64,000 nucleotides of DNA from positions 195,927 through 259,926 of the forward strand of contig VZDJ01000047.1 in NCBI GenBank assembly GCA_008694505.1, given 5' to 3'. Below the pieces are notes generated by a model. It saw only the letters and a program-made list of their open reading frames with translations, was not told the DNA's origin and ran no database searches. The translations under genes were made by a program, and so were the position numbers. The DNA is from Cyanoderma ruficeps. Its lineage: Eukaryota > Chordata > Aves > Passeriformes > Timaliidae. Below are positions 1-13,750 of the stretch, piece after piece (the first letter of the stretch is position 1; each line of letters opens with the position of its first letter).

Positions 1-3000
1 TCAGCAAAGATGAGATACAATTGTGACGTTAGAAACTTTGTCTGTTCCCCCAGTGTTTTACAGAAGTTTTCAAACATTTAAATTACCTGTTCAGAACTTT
101 AGGATTTCAACTTATTTCATGGATATTAATTTATAATAGCTTTAGTTCACCTACATGGGGTAATTTAGTATTCTTTTAATTTTTAATATCTTTTCAAGAT
201 TGATATTTATTATGTGTTTATAACATTCTGTTTGAATGCCATTAAGCAGTGTGGTAACAAAATAATGTAGTATATCTCCTACAGCATGTTCAATAATGTA
301 TATGATTGTTTCTCTGAGAAAGAAAGAAGCCTTGGGTGTTGAGAGGCTCTAAGCAGGAGGCTGTGCTGACAGAAGGGAACTGGGGATAGCAGGGTTCCTT
401 GAAGGTCCTCAAGAACAAGACCAGAATTAATTTGTAACAAGATTACTATAATTGAAGTCAGTAACTGCCTCGAGATAGCATAGCTCCCATTAGAAAAAAT
501 TCTCAAGAATAGTTCATAGAAACTCATGAGCAAAATTAAATTGTGAGCTGAGATGGTGAAGTAAACCATCAAAGGTGATAAAAAACATCAGAGGCTTTAT
601 ATATGTATTTATATATCATCTGCTCTCCCTCTCCTCCTATTTCCCATCTTTCTGTCCCTTTCTGGTTGCTGACTGTAATGTCTGCACATCCATCCTAATG
701 TCTATGGGGCTCTGTATGGGTAGTAATAAATAATTGTATCTCCAACTGATGTTCCTAGAAATGACAGCTTCTGAAATATAGTCAGTGATGTGACATATAA
801 ATCTTCCTTTGGAATCTCAGCAAATCCTGCTTCTCTTCTAGATTTGTCAGCTGCCTTTCAGATTCATGGTCTCTGTGGTTTGGTTGACGTACCTTTCAAA
901 CCACATGGGATAATCGAAGTTGCCCTTGTTGGATCCCATTAGAATCTTTTTCAGAAATCCCAGGGGCAACAGTGCACACCCCAGAGCCTGGTGCTCTTGA
1001 GCTGCTCATTTTCCCTGCATGGGTTTCACAAAAGTGACTTTGCAGCTCTCCCATCTAGGAACCAGTGCTAATCCAGATGAAACTTAGAGGATTCTTGCTT
1101 ACAAGGTGGACAAAGCTTAAAAAAATTATTCAAACAGTACTGACCCTTCCAACAATTTTTTATTTTTCTTTTTTTAGGGGGAGTGGTGGTGGCGTGTGGT
1201 GGTATGTATTTGGGGTTTTTTCTGTGTTTCATTTTATTATGCCATTGTGTCAGATCTGAGTGTTGTTTATTTTATACTCCTGGTTCTTAACTAAGCAGTT
1301 GTTCTGATGGCCCACCTAGCACACTGTCTTATCTAGAGTGCTAAGGAGACTGCTACAGCATGTAAAACCAGATTTCTCCCCTCTGAAATGCCCAGTTTTA
1401 GAGCTGAATGCAAATCCTTCCAAATTAAAGCTTTTGGCCCCAGTAAATCCAGAACTGAATAGTAAAATATTAAGGAGTGAGAGCAAATAATACCTGAAGC
1501 TTTAGAATATTAGGCCTGGAGCCAAACTATACAAGAGTGTCCGAGATGCAAGGTGGAAGAACAGGAAATCCTTTGTCATCTGCTGCAGCACTTGGGGAAA
1601 TTTGGAATCATTTTGTGCACTTTTTTTGGCTAAGGGGCAAGGGATCCATGTCTTATTGCAGTTCTGTGTGTGCTATTTCAATGAGTTTTACTGATGTGAT
1701 CTTGGATAGTCTGGAAGGAAGGAAAAGGGTTTGTGTGCTGATGTTCATAAGGTGGCATCAGCACCAAAGGGTGGACAGTGTGGGGACATGTATAACCTCT
1801 GGATATTTAAAGGAGAATATCAGGCCAAAGAATAAAATTTGAAGGCAACAAGAACTCCAAGCCTGCAAATATCATACTCAACCAATATGGGAGATAGATT
1901 AGTAAGTCTTTTCTAGGAAAATCTGCTTCTGATAGAATGGAATAAGGGAAGAAAAGCCAGGATTTAGGCTCCTGGTGTGAGCTATAAATGTGCTATATAA
2001 AATGGGATAGCTGTATGTGATTCTTTACTGTTCTTACTGGGCTGAACATGCATTAAATTAATAATTCTGTGGATTTCTAGCACATCAAGCTGACAGCTTC
2101 TGTATACTGCAATAACCAGGTAAGAATGAAGTTACACATATAAATACATGCTAATTGCTATCAGCAGTCGTGTTTTGAAGATCATGCATTTTTTATCCAT
2201 AACAAGCTGCTAAAATATCCTCACTAGTTATTTCTGAATCACAGCATCCTTATTGGAAAAGCACCAGCAAAAAAGGTATTCCATTTTAGGATTTCCACCA
2301 AGGTTTTGATAGCTCCTGGTAAAGGTGCAAGAGGGATGTGACAGACATTGCATTAACATAAACTCAGAATACTGATTGCCTTCTGCTTCCCAGGGAAGCA
2401 GTCACTCAGGTTCCTGTACAGGCAGAGAGCATCAGGAGACTGGGATCTGTTATCAGCCCTCTTGGGCAGAGCTGTGATACAGAGTGCTCTGCTTAATATT
2501 GCTTATCACTAATTTTGTGTGATAACTGGTGCATGAACAATATCCAAGTGGGAAGCAAACTAGATCTATAGTTGCATAGCCAAGCCTATCAAAATATATT
2601 GCTGAGCTCCTGGAGCCAAACAGTTCTGCAGAATATCAGCTGAAGCAGGATGTTCCAGCTCACTGGGCCTCCTCTCACCGTGTGCTTGTGCAGCCTCACC
2701 TGCAATAGCAAATAGCTGTGCTCAAGGGCAGGATGCATTAAAAATTAGGAAGGGATGCTGGAGTGAACCTGCATGATATTGAAAACTGATGGGCTTTGTT
2801 ACCTGCTCTGTCCTGCTGAGTTGTGAGGCGATGGTGATGATTTAGTCAGAGTCTTGCTGCAATCACTCACACCAGTCAGGGGGGCACATTACTCTCAGAA
2901 ATCTGTATTTGCAAAGCCAGGCTGTGGAGATTACTCTGGAGAAAAGCCACTCTTGTCTTCATTCTGAGAGAGAAGAAAGAGAGGAAATGATGGTGTTGCT

Positions 3001-4910
3001 CTGTGGCTTGTCTGTTTAAACAAGAAATGTTCCCTCTTCTAAGCTTTCCCTGTACAGGAGGAATCATCTGTGTATTTTGACTCAAGTGCAGGCAAACATT
3101 TTCTCTGAGAACGTGGGATACAGGGTGGGGTTTCCTGACAGTCCCTGCATCCTCCCTTCACCTGTGTCAGCTGTGGGTTACAAACCTTGCACTGGTGAAG
3201 ACCACGAAGGTTCTGTCTGGTTTTAAAGCAGATCTCTAAGATCATTGTCATTTTTTTCTGTTTCTAGTGTGAGCATACACTAAGCAATATGCCAAAAGGA
3301 AAATAGTAATGTCTTGGTTTATAATGATCTGTCCAATGCGTGATTTTTTTATTTTTTTTTTTACATAGTCACACGTAACTACAAACTATTTTCTGGGAAT
3401 TACTGAATGACGAATCATCATTATAAATGATGAATTTGGTCACATTAATTAAACATATCATCTAAATGTTGTGTTGTATTATGAATACTCTTACATCTTC
3501 CCTGTTTTTCATTTTTGTGTTATGAAAAGGCTTACAGAGCAAGAGATGTGTTGTGAAGGGGAAAGAATTAGAAAATACTTTGAAAATTTTAAAGAAAACA
3601 TTCCATATAGTTCCTTTTTCCTAAGAGCAAAATTACAATGCACTTAAGAGAAAGAGAAATGTCAGTCAAAATTACAAAAACAATGTTAATAATGACCCCT
3701 ACAAGATTTGCAAGCAGGCAGGTTAATCTGGTTTTTTTCAATACACCTATCTGAACTCCAGCACAAAGTAATTAATTACAGGTTCTGGTACGGAAATGCC
3801 TCACATATCGTCTTTGGAAGTCTGCCTTTTCATAACATACTAATTAGTCCTTTTTACATTGTGCCTTTGGTAGAACGTGGGGGGTGGTGGAACAATGTTG
3901 ACATTTGAAAGGGCTGGACTTACATTCCCTGATAATCCACCGGAGCCACGCAAACTGCTTTTCTTAATTACCAGACAAAAGCAGCACGTTTTCCAAGCTG
4001 CCTTGCTCTATAGATGTGTGAATAAGCCTCAGCTTATTTCACTGGTGTGGTTTCCATCTTTGGGGATGTTTATTTACTGGCAAAAGCTGTTCCTTTCCCC
4101 TGGCAGGCTGTGCTGGCCCTGCCTGTTACAGAGGGACTGCAAAATCCTCCCTGACTTCACCCTCATGTCCTGACTGTCCTGGGGTGGGTAACTGAGCTCC
4201 TGTCCAGATCCTCCAGGAGCAGAATCTTCCACAAGTAACAGATTTGGGTGACTTGGCCAGCTCGTTCCCCTGCCCTCTCTGACTCCTGCTGTGCATGTGA
4301 ACTTTTCCACTGACACTTTCAGTGAAATAAATAAAAATAAAAATTAAAAAAAGAGATGGATTTAACATTTGAAGTAGAGACATTTCCATGAAAAGGGAGG
4401 AAAGAGAATGTGTCATTTGTAACTTCTGAGAACATCCACTCCTTAATGCTGGAGAATGTATGTTAACTGTGGAATCCTGACCTGAGATCACCTCAGTGCA
4501 TTTTCCTATAGAGAAATTATACAGGTGGGGGGTTTATTTTTCACACTATTTCCTGAAGGTGCTAAGATTTGTGTTTCATAAGTTCAATGACTTCCTCTGT
4601 ACCCAGAGTGAAGGGTGTTTTCTAGAAAGGGTGGGACTTTGTGGAGAGCCTGGTTGATTAGATTTCATCCAAGTTTTAAAAAATAAAGCATGTTAGATCT
4701 GGTGCTGCAGCTAGGGCTACATACATCAGGCAAACACAGACAAAGCTAAGCATGTTATCACTTCCCAAAAAAAAAATGCTCAAAGAGCAATCCATAAACG
4801 ATATGAAATCTATGAAGGCATTATGTGTTTATACAATATTCAATTTATTATTATTAAAGTAAATGTTACTTTAATTTTCTACATTGCTTTAATTTTAATT
4901 TATCTGCTAG
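1..4910. other. Non-coding AT-rich DNA
   Basis: No recognisable protein, RNA gene or named repeat is seen. Reading frames are short and typical of random AT-rich sequence. Local features are a T-rich tract around 3346-3362, a TG/GGT-rich patch around 1180-1203, and a 39-nt stretch with splice-like borders at 2081-2119, listed separately. The stretch is intergenic or intronic; which one cannot be decided from the sequence. Confidence 0.7.
2081..2119 (+). other. Possible microexon (splice-bounded)
   Basis: Thirty-nine bases lie between an acceptor-like TTTCTAG (ending at 2080) and a donor matching CAG|GTAAGA (GT at 2120). The length is a multiple of three and one frame is open for 13 codons. 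The pyrimidine tract in front is only moderate. Pseudo-exons with similar borders are common in vertebrate introns, so this is a weak call. No protein family is recognised. Confidence 0.1.
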
Positions 4911-4982
4911 ATATATGTGCAACATTGAAAAATCCCTTATAAATTGGGTTTTGTTATGGCCTGAAGATGCAGCTTATCACCG
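4911..4982 (+). other. Possible coding exon, 72 nt, phase-symmetric
   Basis: A T-rich tract ending ATCTGCTAG (to 4910) forms a good acceptor, and CCG|GTGAGTAG (GT at 4983) a good donor. The 72-nt interval has one fully open frame, taking 1 nt from the upstream codon and leaving 2 nt. It encodes 23 residues, including CNIEKSLINWVLLWPEDA. The length divides by three and both ends have the same phase, as in many real internal exons. The encoded peptide is not recognised. A chance pseudo-exon remains quite possible: a similar splice-bounded interval at 11203-11305 has no open frame. Confidence 0.17.
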
Positions 4983-4988
4983 GTGAGT

Positions 4989-7900
4989 AGAATATTGCAT
5001 TGATCTCTGCTGTAGATAAGGAGGCTGCCAGGGAGCAGCTGCCTTGCCACATTAAAAAAATGCTGAGCACAACTCAGACATACTGGAGAGTTTCACAGTT
5101 GTTTTGGACCGAACTGTAATAAAAAGGGCAAATCCTGTGTTAGCAGGTCCACGGGCAAGGGGAGTCTGATGGGGAACAGGAGAGAGTCTGGAGATAGTGC
5201 TCAGGGTCTGCATGGACCCCAGGATCAGGTGTTGGGTGAGGAGGGGAAACAATGGTCAGCTGCACTGACCACCTCCCAAAGGCACCTCCTGGGCCCCTCA
5301 GTCCTCACTGCAGGCTACTCCAGGCAAAGCAGCTTTGTCCTGGTGCTGGGCAGTGAGGGGGACCCTGTGCTCAGCACCCCTGGAGCCTGGCCCTGAGCAG
5401 GGAGGGTGAGCCTGGCCCCTGCCCCATCCTGCCCTGGTGCTGGGCAGTGAGTGCACAGCACCCCTGGAGCCTGGCCCTGAGCAGGGAGGGTGAGCCTGGT
5501 GCTCCTGGCAAGGGATGCTCCTTGCTAAGAATGCTATTTAAAGAGCATCAAGGGACTGAGCCAGTACACTTGTCTCACTGTGTTAGATGAAGAGCTATTA
5601 CCAAAAATAAAGTACCTTGGCACGTTGTGAAATGGTAGCACTTAAAGATGTGCAGGATTTGTGTTCCAGAGAGTCATCATCAGGTACAAGTGCATGCATA
5701 TGGTGTGCCCGAGTGGCTGCTCAGTCATTCAGGAGGGAAGTGGAGGAGATGGAGTTACCCACAGCCAAGGAAGGCTCTGCCCAGCCCTTCTCCCTGCCGG
5801 GAGAGGCTGCAGTTCTTGCACAGCCCTGCTCCTGCCTGGCAGGATGTTTGGTGCAGCACACCTGCAGCACTGTTGGTGCTGTGGGAGTTGGGAATAAGGT
5901 GTGTTGGTGGCACTGACCCTGTCCCCAGGAGCAGACACTGCTGGGGCAGACAATGAGCACTGCTGGAAATGAGTTGGGCATTCTAGGAGCTCTTTTGTGA
6001 TCCATCCTTGCAGTCCACATAATAACATAATATAATTAATATAATATATTCCCAATACTTGCTTCTTCCTCTGCTGATTTTTCCTCTCAGTAAGCTCTTC
6101 CTGCCTGGTGTTCTGCTCCGTGTGATTAGGGTGTAAGTCTTATCCTGTGTATGTTTCTTGGCTGGCTGCATGGTACACATTCAGCAATCTTTTCTTTAAA
6201 ATGTATTAGTACAAATAGACAAATATCTATAGGTTCTTGGCCCACAGCAATATGTGAGATTTTTCCTTTAAAACTCCCAGCTCCTCCATGTTCCCCGCCC
6301 TGCTGTCGTTGGTGCTTTCATCACCCACTGAGTGTGAGCCAAAATACGGAGACTATTATGCAAATAGTTAATGTAAAAGTGAATTGGCTGGCTTGTGTTT
6401 ATTTATAAAACCTCCCAATGCTGTCTGTGCACTGTGAGCTGCAGGGCAAACAGCCACAGCTCCCACGGTGTCTGAGGAGTTCCTGTTTGCAATAGCAATG
6501 GATCCCAAATTACAGGTGTGCTCTGCACCCAGGCTGTGCTGTAACAAAGGAGCCTGGCTGTTGACTCTGGGAAGGAAACAACGGCTCTGGAAGAATGTAC
6601 AAAAAAAGCTTTGGTTCAATAAGTCCCTGTGGGTTTTTGTTGGGAGTCTGGAGATGTTGGGTGAGAGAGAATTTTAGTCTGACCAAACGTGGCCAGTTTT
6701 GAATGATAGTGCAGCCTTAGGAATATACAGTTTTATATTACAGATTTGTGCTTTGAAATTAAAACAAGATGTGTGGAAATACACATTGTCAACATGTCAG
6801 CTGAGCCGACACCTTTCAGCTGGCTATGAATACTGATTACCTTGTCCATGGCAGACAATTCTTCTATCTAATATCATTTCAATGAAACTGCTGAAATGAA
6901 ACTCCGTTTGGCTCTAATTTTAAAGGAATTCCTTGGGTAAATCAGGCCAGAAACGCATGCTTTCCTTAAAAAAAAAGGAATAAAATCACAGAAGAAAATA
7001 TTTCACCAACTAAAGCAAGTTTTGGAAAGGAATTATTTCCTGGCTGCTGAGGGAACAGTAATGCCAGCTTTTGGGGGGACCAGTCAGCAGCCATCCATCG
7101 TTACCTCTCCTACATGTGTTTTACATTTATGCTGGGCTGCTCTAAATGTGGCGTATTTGATGCCACAGGTATAAGCATTAGTAATAAATGTTTTGTGATA
7201 ATTAAAATGTTAGAGGCCTGAGTTACACCAGCCGGCTTTGAGCAGATCTGTTCAAGTGAGAATTTCCATTTCACTGGGAGGTTGAGCACACTGAAATGTT
7301 TGAGTTGGAAACATAACTGTTGTCCTGTCCATAATTAAAGCAGGGCAGCCAGGCCCCTGACCCTGAGGGTGCCCCTCCCTTGCCCTCTGGGCCTCCTTGC
7401 AGAGCCCTGTGACCCTCCCTGTGCCCACCCCTGGCCACGGCAGCTCCAGACCAAGGACTGGGAGGTGCTCAGGGCTGTGTCCGTGGGCTGTCCCCTGCCC
7501 TGGGAAGGGCAGCTGTGCCAAAGGCAGCAAGTGAGCTGCCAGGACATCTGGGGGTTTCTCTTGGAAACTCCAGGACTTCGGCACAAGTTTAGTAATAGCT
7601 AAACTGATCTATTTCTATAAAACAGCTGTTCTCATTGAACTTGTGAAAAATTCTTCTTGTTTCCCTGAAATTGTCTGCACTGTCTCTCTGAAGTTCTGTA
7701 TGTTTCTGGTACACAAGAAGTCTGATGTTTGTGATATCTGTCTTTAAACACTCACAGCTCATGAATGAAGGCTTTTAAAGCCACGTTTCATCTTCACAGA
7801 GGGGAGTCTTTTACCACTGTCTGAAACACACACTTTAAATTGTCCTTATCTCTGGGAACTTTGTTTAAGTGAAGAGTCAGAGGAGACTTTGGTCCTTAAT

Positions 7901-10768
7901 CTGACTTAATAAAACCCAGCCATTGTTTATTGGCTTCATTTGTCAGAGAGGTGATGGAAGGGGCATGTCCCAGACTGCTCTCTCTACTCTGACACCTCGT
8001 ATATTGTCCATTATCAGAACAAAATGGGAAAGAAAATCTTTTACAGATGCCTCTTTGAGAGCTTCAGAAATAAGATTTCTACAGTGCTGAGATTTTTATG
8101 ACAACATAATTAGAGCTTCCACCAGATTCTAAAAACTCAATTTGTTGAAAATTGTGTAAGCTGATTTAGGGTCAAATCCCACACTTCTTATTCAGGCTTT
8201 TCTCTGCATTTCCATTGATCTCAATGGCATAACTCAAGTTCTCTATTTCTAGGAAAGTATCTCCGTGCCTCTTTCCTTACTGTTCCAATGAGCAATCTTC
8301 CTTCTTACAAAGTGTATTTCAGAGACATATATTGAAAAGATGTTACTGATGCAGTTAACAGAGCAAATAGGATCTGCTGTACTTGTGATGATGACTTTGA
8401 CATTCACTTGATGCTACAAAGATACGAAGGTTAGCTCCCACTTCGATAATCTCTTGTAAAGTAGCCTCGTGTCCACAGAGCCACAGGTGTGGACACAGAG
8501 ATAAGATGATAATTTTGAGTCTGTTTTGTGTTCGCTCTTGTTTTTTCTCACAGCTATGTTTAAAAGTTCAAACCTTTAGTAAATAGGATAGTGAATTTGT
8601 GTGTTCTATCTCTTTTCCTTTCTAAAATGGTATCATGGGGCTGTTTCTCAGCAAGTCCTGATCAAATTGGCTGAATTTACGAACACAAAGATGTGTTTTT
8701 CTACCTGCCAGCTTCATCTAACCTCACACTTGCATCTGAAAGCCAGGCTGAGTTTGATGTGATGTGGAGGACCACCTATAGAGGCCCACCATGACAATAA
8801 TGTTATGGATTCAGTTCAGTTAACTGAATTGCTCTTGTGGGGAGGATTATTAGTGTGTGTACCAGATGGAGGAGCAGGTTCTTACTCTGCAATCTTGTTT
8901 CTAGGTCAAAAACCATGGGTAGGCCTCAGCAATGATACCTGAATTATGTTTCCTCTCAGATCCTGTAAAGAGGAAGTAGCATGAAAACTTGCTTTTCAAA
9001 CATCAGATATTGGAATCCAAACTCATGCAAGTAATGTATCACTGAATAAGAATTTTCTGGGCTTTCTTAGGATCTTTTTTTTAGTCTCAGTGGCATGGGA
9101 GGAGACACAGGATTATTACTGTATTATAGTAATTCTATCCAGGCTCAACTTGCCCCCGAGTCCCTGTGGACTGCTGCAAAGATGGGTGGAGCAATATTTC
9201 CACATAGTGGGGTTTATAATCCTCCCAGCATAAGGGAATCAATGGGTAGAAGAAAGTGAATACATCCCTTTTAGTCAGGAAGAGAATTGGAGGACAAAAT
9301 CCAAACTGGGTTAAGGTCGTACTGGTGGACAGAAGAGGATTAGGAAATGACCTGTGATTTTCTTTGCTGTTGTACAGAGGCCATGCTGACCTGCAGGCTT
9401 CCTGCTAAAAACTGCTGGGGAAGTCTCAGCAGTGCCAGAGCTAATGCATGCAATGTCACTCCACACCTTTGGTGAGGGTATCACCCAGGAAGGTTTCCAG
9501 ACTGAGGTCTAGAATCAGCCACATCTGACATACAGGCAGCTTTAATGCAAATTCCCTTTGGAGAACATCTAGGGAGATTTTCCAAGCTCATTCTGTCTTT
9601 TTCAGGGTGGGCAGCAATCCCAATGTGCTTCGCTGGCAGTTCCCTTCTGAAAAGGGAAAGGTGACTAACAGGAGTCTCAGCATCCCATTTTATTCATATC
9701 TCACATAACAGAGAACTCACAGACATATTTTTGAAAGAGACAGGGAGACCATAATTGCCACCTTCTAGAATTAGATGCAAAGCCATAATTCTGCATAGGA
9801 GACACTTTTCTTAGCACACGCTGGGTTGTTTCATTACCTGGGAGTTCCCAGCTTTCCAGAACCTGACATTGTGGGGAACAGGGCACTGAGATGACAAATA
9901 GCTTGTAAGCTTTTACCAAGACAAGCAATCTTTTATACCAGAATTGCTGTAGTATCTTCTTAGAATGGACTTTTCCAGTAAATCGCTCTCACCAACCATT
10001 TTTAGCAGAGCTGAATTCAGCCCTCCTGCTCTAGGAGACTTCAGATCTAAATTCTGCAGCTTATTTAAAGCACTGAGGCTTGGCCCTGTAAGATGTGTAA
10101 ATCTGATTGACTCCTTCAATCTGTGTAAAGTCACTGCCCAAGTCAGTGCTTGGGGTGTCCCACCCTTGGCCCTGGTCACACTGCAGGAGTCCCAAAACTC
10201 TCCCTGCTTCTGCAGGTTTCCTTTTAACAAAATCCCACTGGAAAGGATGTAACCCTTTAAGACTACACAATGTCTGCAGGTCAAAACCTGCTTTACTCTT
10301 GCTTGAGCTCTCCATGGGGCAGACGACATCTCCTCATCCACACTCAGGTGTTTCCCACCCTTCTGGGACCCTCTGGCTCCCAGAAACTGCCACAAATCAC
10401 TGAAATACCAAATACCAGGGCACTTCTAGACGCCAGCTCTAGGTGAGATGAACTTTGGCTGCCATCTCTGCAGAAGCAAGAGGCAGGTTAAGGGCATATT
10501 TCCCTAGTTATTCTTGAAGAACCATTCTGTTTGAGAGCTGTCAAGAAAAATTTCAAACCCAAGTTTTCTAATTCATTAGTTATTAATAGTTTTTTAATTT
10601 TTTTTTTAATTCAATAGACTGCACTGGAAAGGAGGAAAGAAAGCCAGTTTGAGACATTTGCTAAGATTTTTGTTGGGGTCTTTTATGGAGAAATTCTGCA
10701 TCTCCATCTAAGTGCTACAAGGTCACTTAGATTGGCATAACTATCCATGGTGTTTTGGTGCTGTGGGA
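4989..10768. other. Non-coding DNA with GC-rich patches
   Basis: This is mostly AT-rich sequence with no recognisable gene. Three GC-richer, CpG-poor patches stand out at about 5150-5510, 5700-5900 and 7330-7560. They give several overlapping open frames on both strands, a composition effect and not evidence of coding. The patch at 5341-5500 holds a tandem duplication, listed separately. Apart from these, nothing beyond ordinary intergenic or intronic sequence is seen. Confidence 0.65.
5341..5500. repeat. Imperfect tandem duplication, about 84-94 bp
   Basis: The motif TGGTGCTGGGCAGTGAG occurs at 5341 and 5435, and CACCCCTGGAGCCTGGCC at 5375 and 5459. The second copy lacks about 10 bases between these blocks. 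The copies are otherwise nearly identical, so this is a local GC-rich tandem duplication, perhaps a nascent minisatellite. Confidence 0.8.
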
Positions 10769-10811
10769 GGTGTAATCTATTTATTTTTAACGGTGTAATC
10801 TATTTATTTTA
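10769..10811. repeat. Tandem duplication, 23-bp period
   Basis: The sequence GGTGTAATCTATTTATTTT occurs at 10769 and again at 10792, separated by a few bases. This is two copies of a 23-bp unit, likely from replication slippage. Confidence 0.85.
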
Positions 10812-13742
10812 CTGGGCAATGAGCAAGGGCCACCAGCACCACTCGGTGTTTCTGTGGCTCTGCTCTGTTCCCCTGCCTGCCCTGGGGCACACAGGAGTCA
10901 CTTCCCAGCAACGACAGAAACTTTAACATTTCAGGTAAGTGATGAAAGCTTTAATAACTGTAAACCCCAGTAAATGTTTGAAGGAAAATAGTCACCAATT
11001 TCTCTCTTTGTGTGAACAGATGAGAATGACATTGTAAACTGCACAGCCAGGCTGCAGCAATCTTGATGTTATTCCCAACACGGTTGGAAGCTTTTCATCT
11101 GATTTTTGGGCCTCTGGCTTCACATGCCTTGTGCCTCTGCTCCTGCTTTGAAATGGGATAATGATATTCCCTTTTTCTACCTTTTGACCACTGCAATTAC
11201 AGGGTTGGAGGCCAGTGGCACATTAAGTGTTTCTACAGCACTTAATAGATCTTTGGTGTTGCATAAAAAAATCAAACTGCTTTAAATCAGCACCTTACAT
11301 AGAAGGTGAGTGTGGAAACCATCACATGTTTTCTGAATAGCTGGTAGAAAATATGTGAAATTATTTTGAATATTTTATATCTGGTTTGTAAACTTCATTT
11401 GCAATGATAAATGGGTTTTTATGCAACACCATTTGTGTGAAGTGAGCATTTGTTCTGTATGGGATTTTTTAAGTCTCCTCACTATGTTAGCTGACATGTT
11501 GTAACCCACGTCACAACCTCATAGAAACACCATCTGAATTTGCTCGATAAACTCAGCTTTTCTTCTTCATTTACATTGCAATCTTTCTCTTTAAGAAAAC
11601 ACTTTACATCATGTTGTCATGACAACAGAATATGGTCTAAGGTTGAAATGCTGACATTTTCCTCAGTGTTCACAATGCACCCTCTGCTCACTCCTCCCTT
11701 CTTGGCCAGTTCTGAGGGTCTCTACAAATAAATGTAAATCTCCAACAAAGAGATGGATTTAGGGGCTAGAAAAAGCTGACTGCTGTATATTTCTTTTTCT
11801 GTTTGTGAGTCTGTGTAAGTGGGCAATCATTTTAAAGCTTGGGGACACTATTGTACCAACATCTGTATCATAATTCAAAGACACACAAATACAAGGGCAT
11901 TTTCTGTATCATCAAAACACATCTAAATTGTCTCTCAACCAAAAATGTCTGAGCCAAAACTCATGTTCAAGCAGTCTTGTGTCTGTCCCAAATAATGTTA
12001 GGGGAAAAGAGGTAGCCTGTGATGAACTTGAAAATACAGAAGACCTAGAACAGGCTATAAATAATAAGTAAATTCTATTTTGTCTTATCCTCTGGAGATG
12101 TTCATAAAATTGAATATATGAATATGTGAGTCCTGCAGTTCTCAGAGTATTCAGGTGCCATCCAGGTATTTCCTCCCTTACCAAAGAGAACAGGCGATAG
12201 TGAATTCCAGCTGTACCAATTCCCAGAGAATCGTGTCCACGCTAAGTGGAGACCATAGAAGGGGAAACATAGAATCACTGTAAACAGTAACATTTATGAA
12301 AATGTTAATTCATGCAGCTTCCCTGATTCACTCAGAAGGGAGTGAAGACGACCTGTTAGTTCAAGTTCACAGACATTATTCCCTGTAATAGTGAAAACAG
12401 ACATTATTCCCTATAACAGTGAAAACAATCATATCAATTTTCCTCTCTTTTGCTTTTCCAAATAACATATTAATTTTCATTTGGGGAAATCTCTGATCTT
12501 TGAGAAAAGTTAAAGAGAACAGTTTAAAGCTTCTTAAACCTTTTTCAATACTTGCATATTCTTCTGAATATTTGAAAAGATGTTTGTAGATAAAGTGAGC
12601 CCCTGGAATGGACATTGGAAAGAGCTGGGAGAAAAAGACTCACAGGATGTGGCTGCTGAGCCCACATGTGAATAAATGCTGATACTGGAAATGTGCCTTT
12701 TTTTCAAGCTCTGAGAATATAGATGAACTTATGGATATAGTTCTGCATGAGAGTTAGGCAGAGCAGATTGTTTCACATCTGCTTCCTGTAGGGTCTTTTA
12801 TCATCTCCTGAAACATCTGGTACAAGCAACTGTTTGGATATTGGATTATAACACACTGTGAATATGGTCCACCTTGGCCATACCTTGTTTCTTCACACAA
12901 TATTGTAAATAGGAAAGTCTTACAGGGACTGCACAAGCATAGAAGAATTACTGTGGTTTGGGGAGAAGCTGAAGTAGCAAAGTGGAAGAGTAAACAATGG
13001 ACTGATGCAGTCCATGGACAATATTCTCTGATTCAGCAGCTTGTGAAGTGGTTAATTGGCATTGATCATGTTGTTAGTTAAACAAGAATATTTGATTTTA
13101 CATGCAGGATGCAGACAAGGTTAGAACTTCCTTGCTAAACTTTATGGCTTATTCAGACATTGAAGCACCACCTGAAATCTCTGAGCAAGACATATCAGAA
13201 AATAAAAACAGTCATAATAATAATGCAGTATTTTTTCTACTTGTTTAGTCCATAAAATATAACTATAGAAGAAAATGGATGGATGACTCAGAACAAGACT
13301 TTCAGCCGCATGAAAAAAATCATAGATTTGAAGTTTTTGCCCTAGTGCTGAATGAAATCCAGAATATCTAATGAAAATTAGATCACTTGAGAAGCTTGTG
13401 AGGCTGGCATTTGTGGACTCAGGGCTGTTCTTATAATCAAAGGCAGCAAGCTCAGTGCCTCCTCTGTTGTAGATGAGATTTGACCTCTAGGTTTGGTTTG
13501 TATTAGCTACTGACTATTCTCTGCTTTTCACCTGAGAAAACTTCAGATTAAAATTTTATTAAACAGGATGTAGGCCTCTGAAAACTTTCAATCCCAACTA
13601 ATTGGCTTTTTTGGATAGGAAAAGCTTAATTAAAAAATCCCCAACCAACCAGCTGCAGTTATAAGACCTCTTATTTCATTACATATGTGGGTCTTTCTTT
13701 CTCTCTGCATAAAACTTTCCAATCCAACATCAGCAGAAAAAC
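10812..13742. other. Non-coding DNA
   Basis: No recognisable gene. There is a strong donor-like CAG|GTAAGT with GT at 10935, and an acceptor/donor pair around 11203-11305 whose interval is closed in all three frames, so it is not a coding exon. A 28-bp duplication at 12370-12425 is listed separately. The remainder is ordinary AT-rich sequence. Confidence 0.65.
12370..12425. repeat. Tandem duplication, 28-bp period
   Basis: CAGACATTATTCCCT begins at 12370 and again at 12398. Both copies continue into a near-identical TAGTGAAAA or CAGTGAAAA segment. Two copies with a few substitutions indicate an older slippage duplication. Confidence 0.85.
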
Positions 13743-13750
13743 GGGGGGGG

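Noticed and set aside
9913..10395. 160-codon minus-strand frame with overlapping plus-strand frames
   Set aside because: Open frames on both strands together with no recognisable domain point to composition and not coding.
11203..11305. Interval with a strong acceptor (TTACAG) and donor (AAG|GTGAGT), resembling an internal exon
   Set aside because: All three forward frames contain stops, so it is not coding. It shows how easily exon-like signals arise here and lowers trust in the other splice-bounded candidates.
12263..12285. ACATAGAATCACTG, CR1-like word
   Set aside because: Too short, with no CR1 context on either side.
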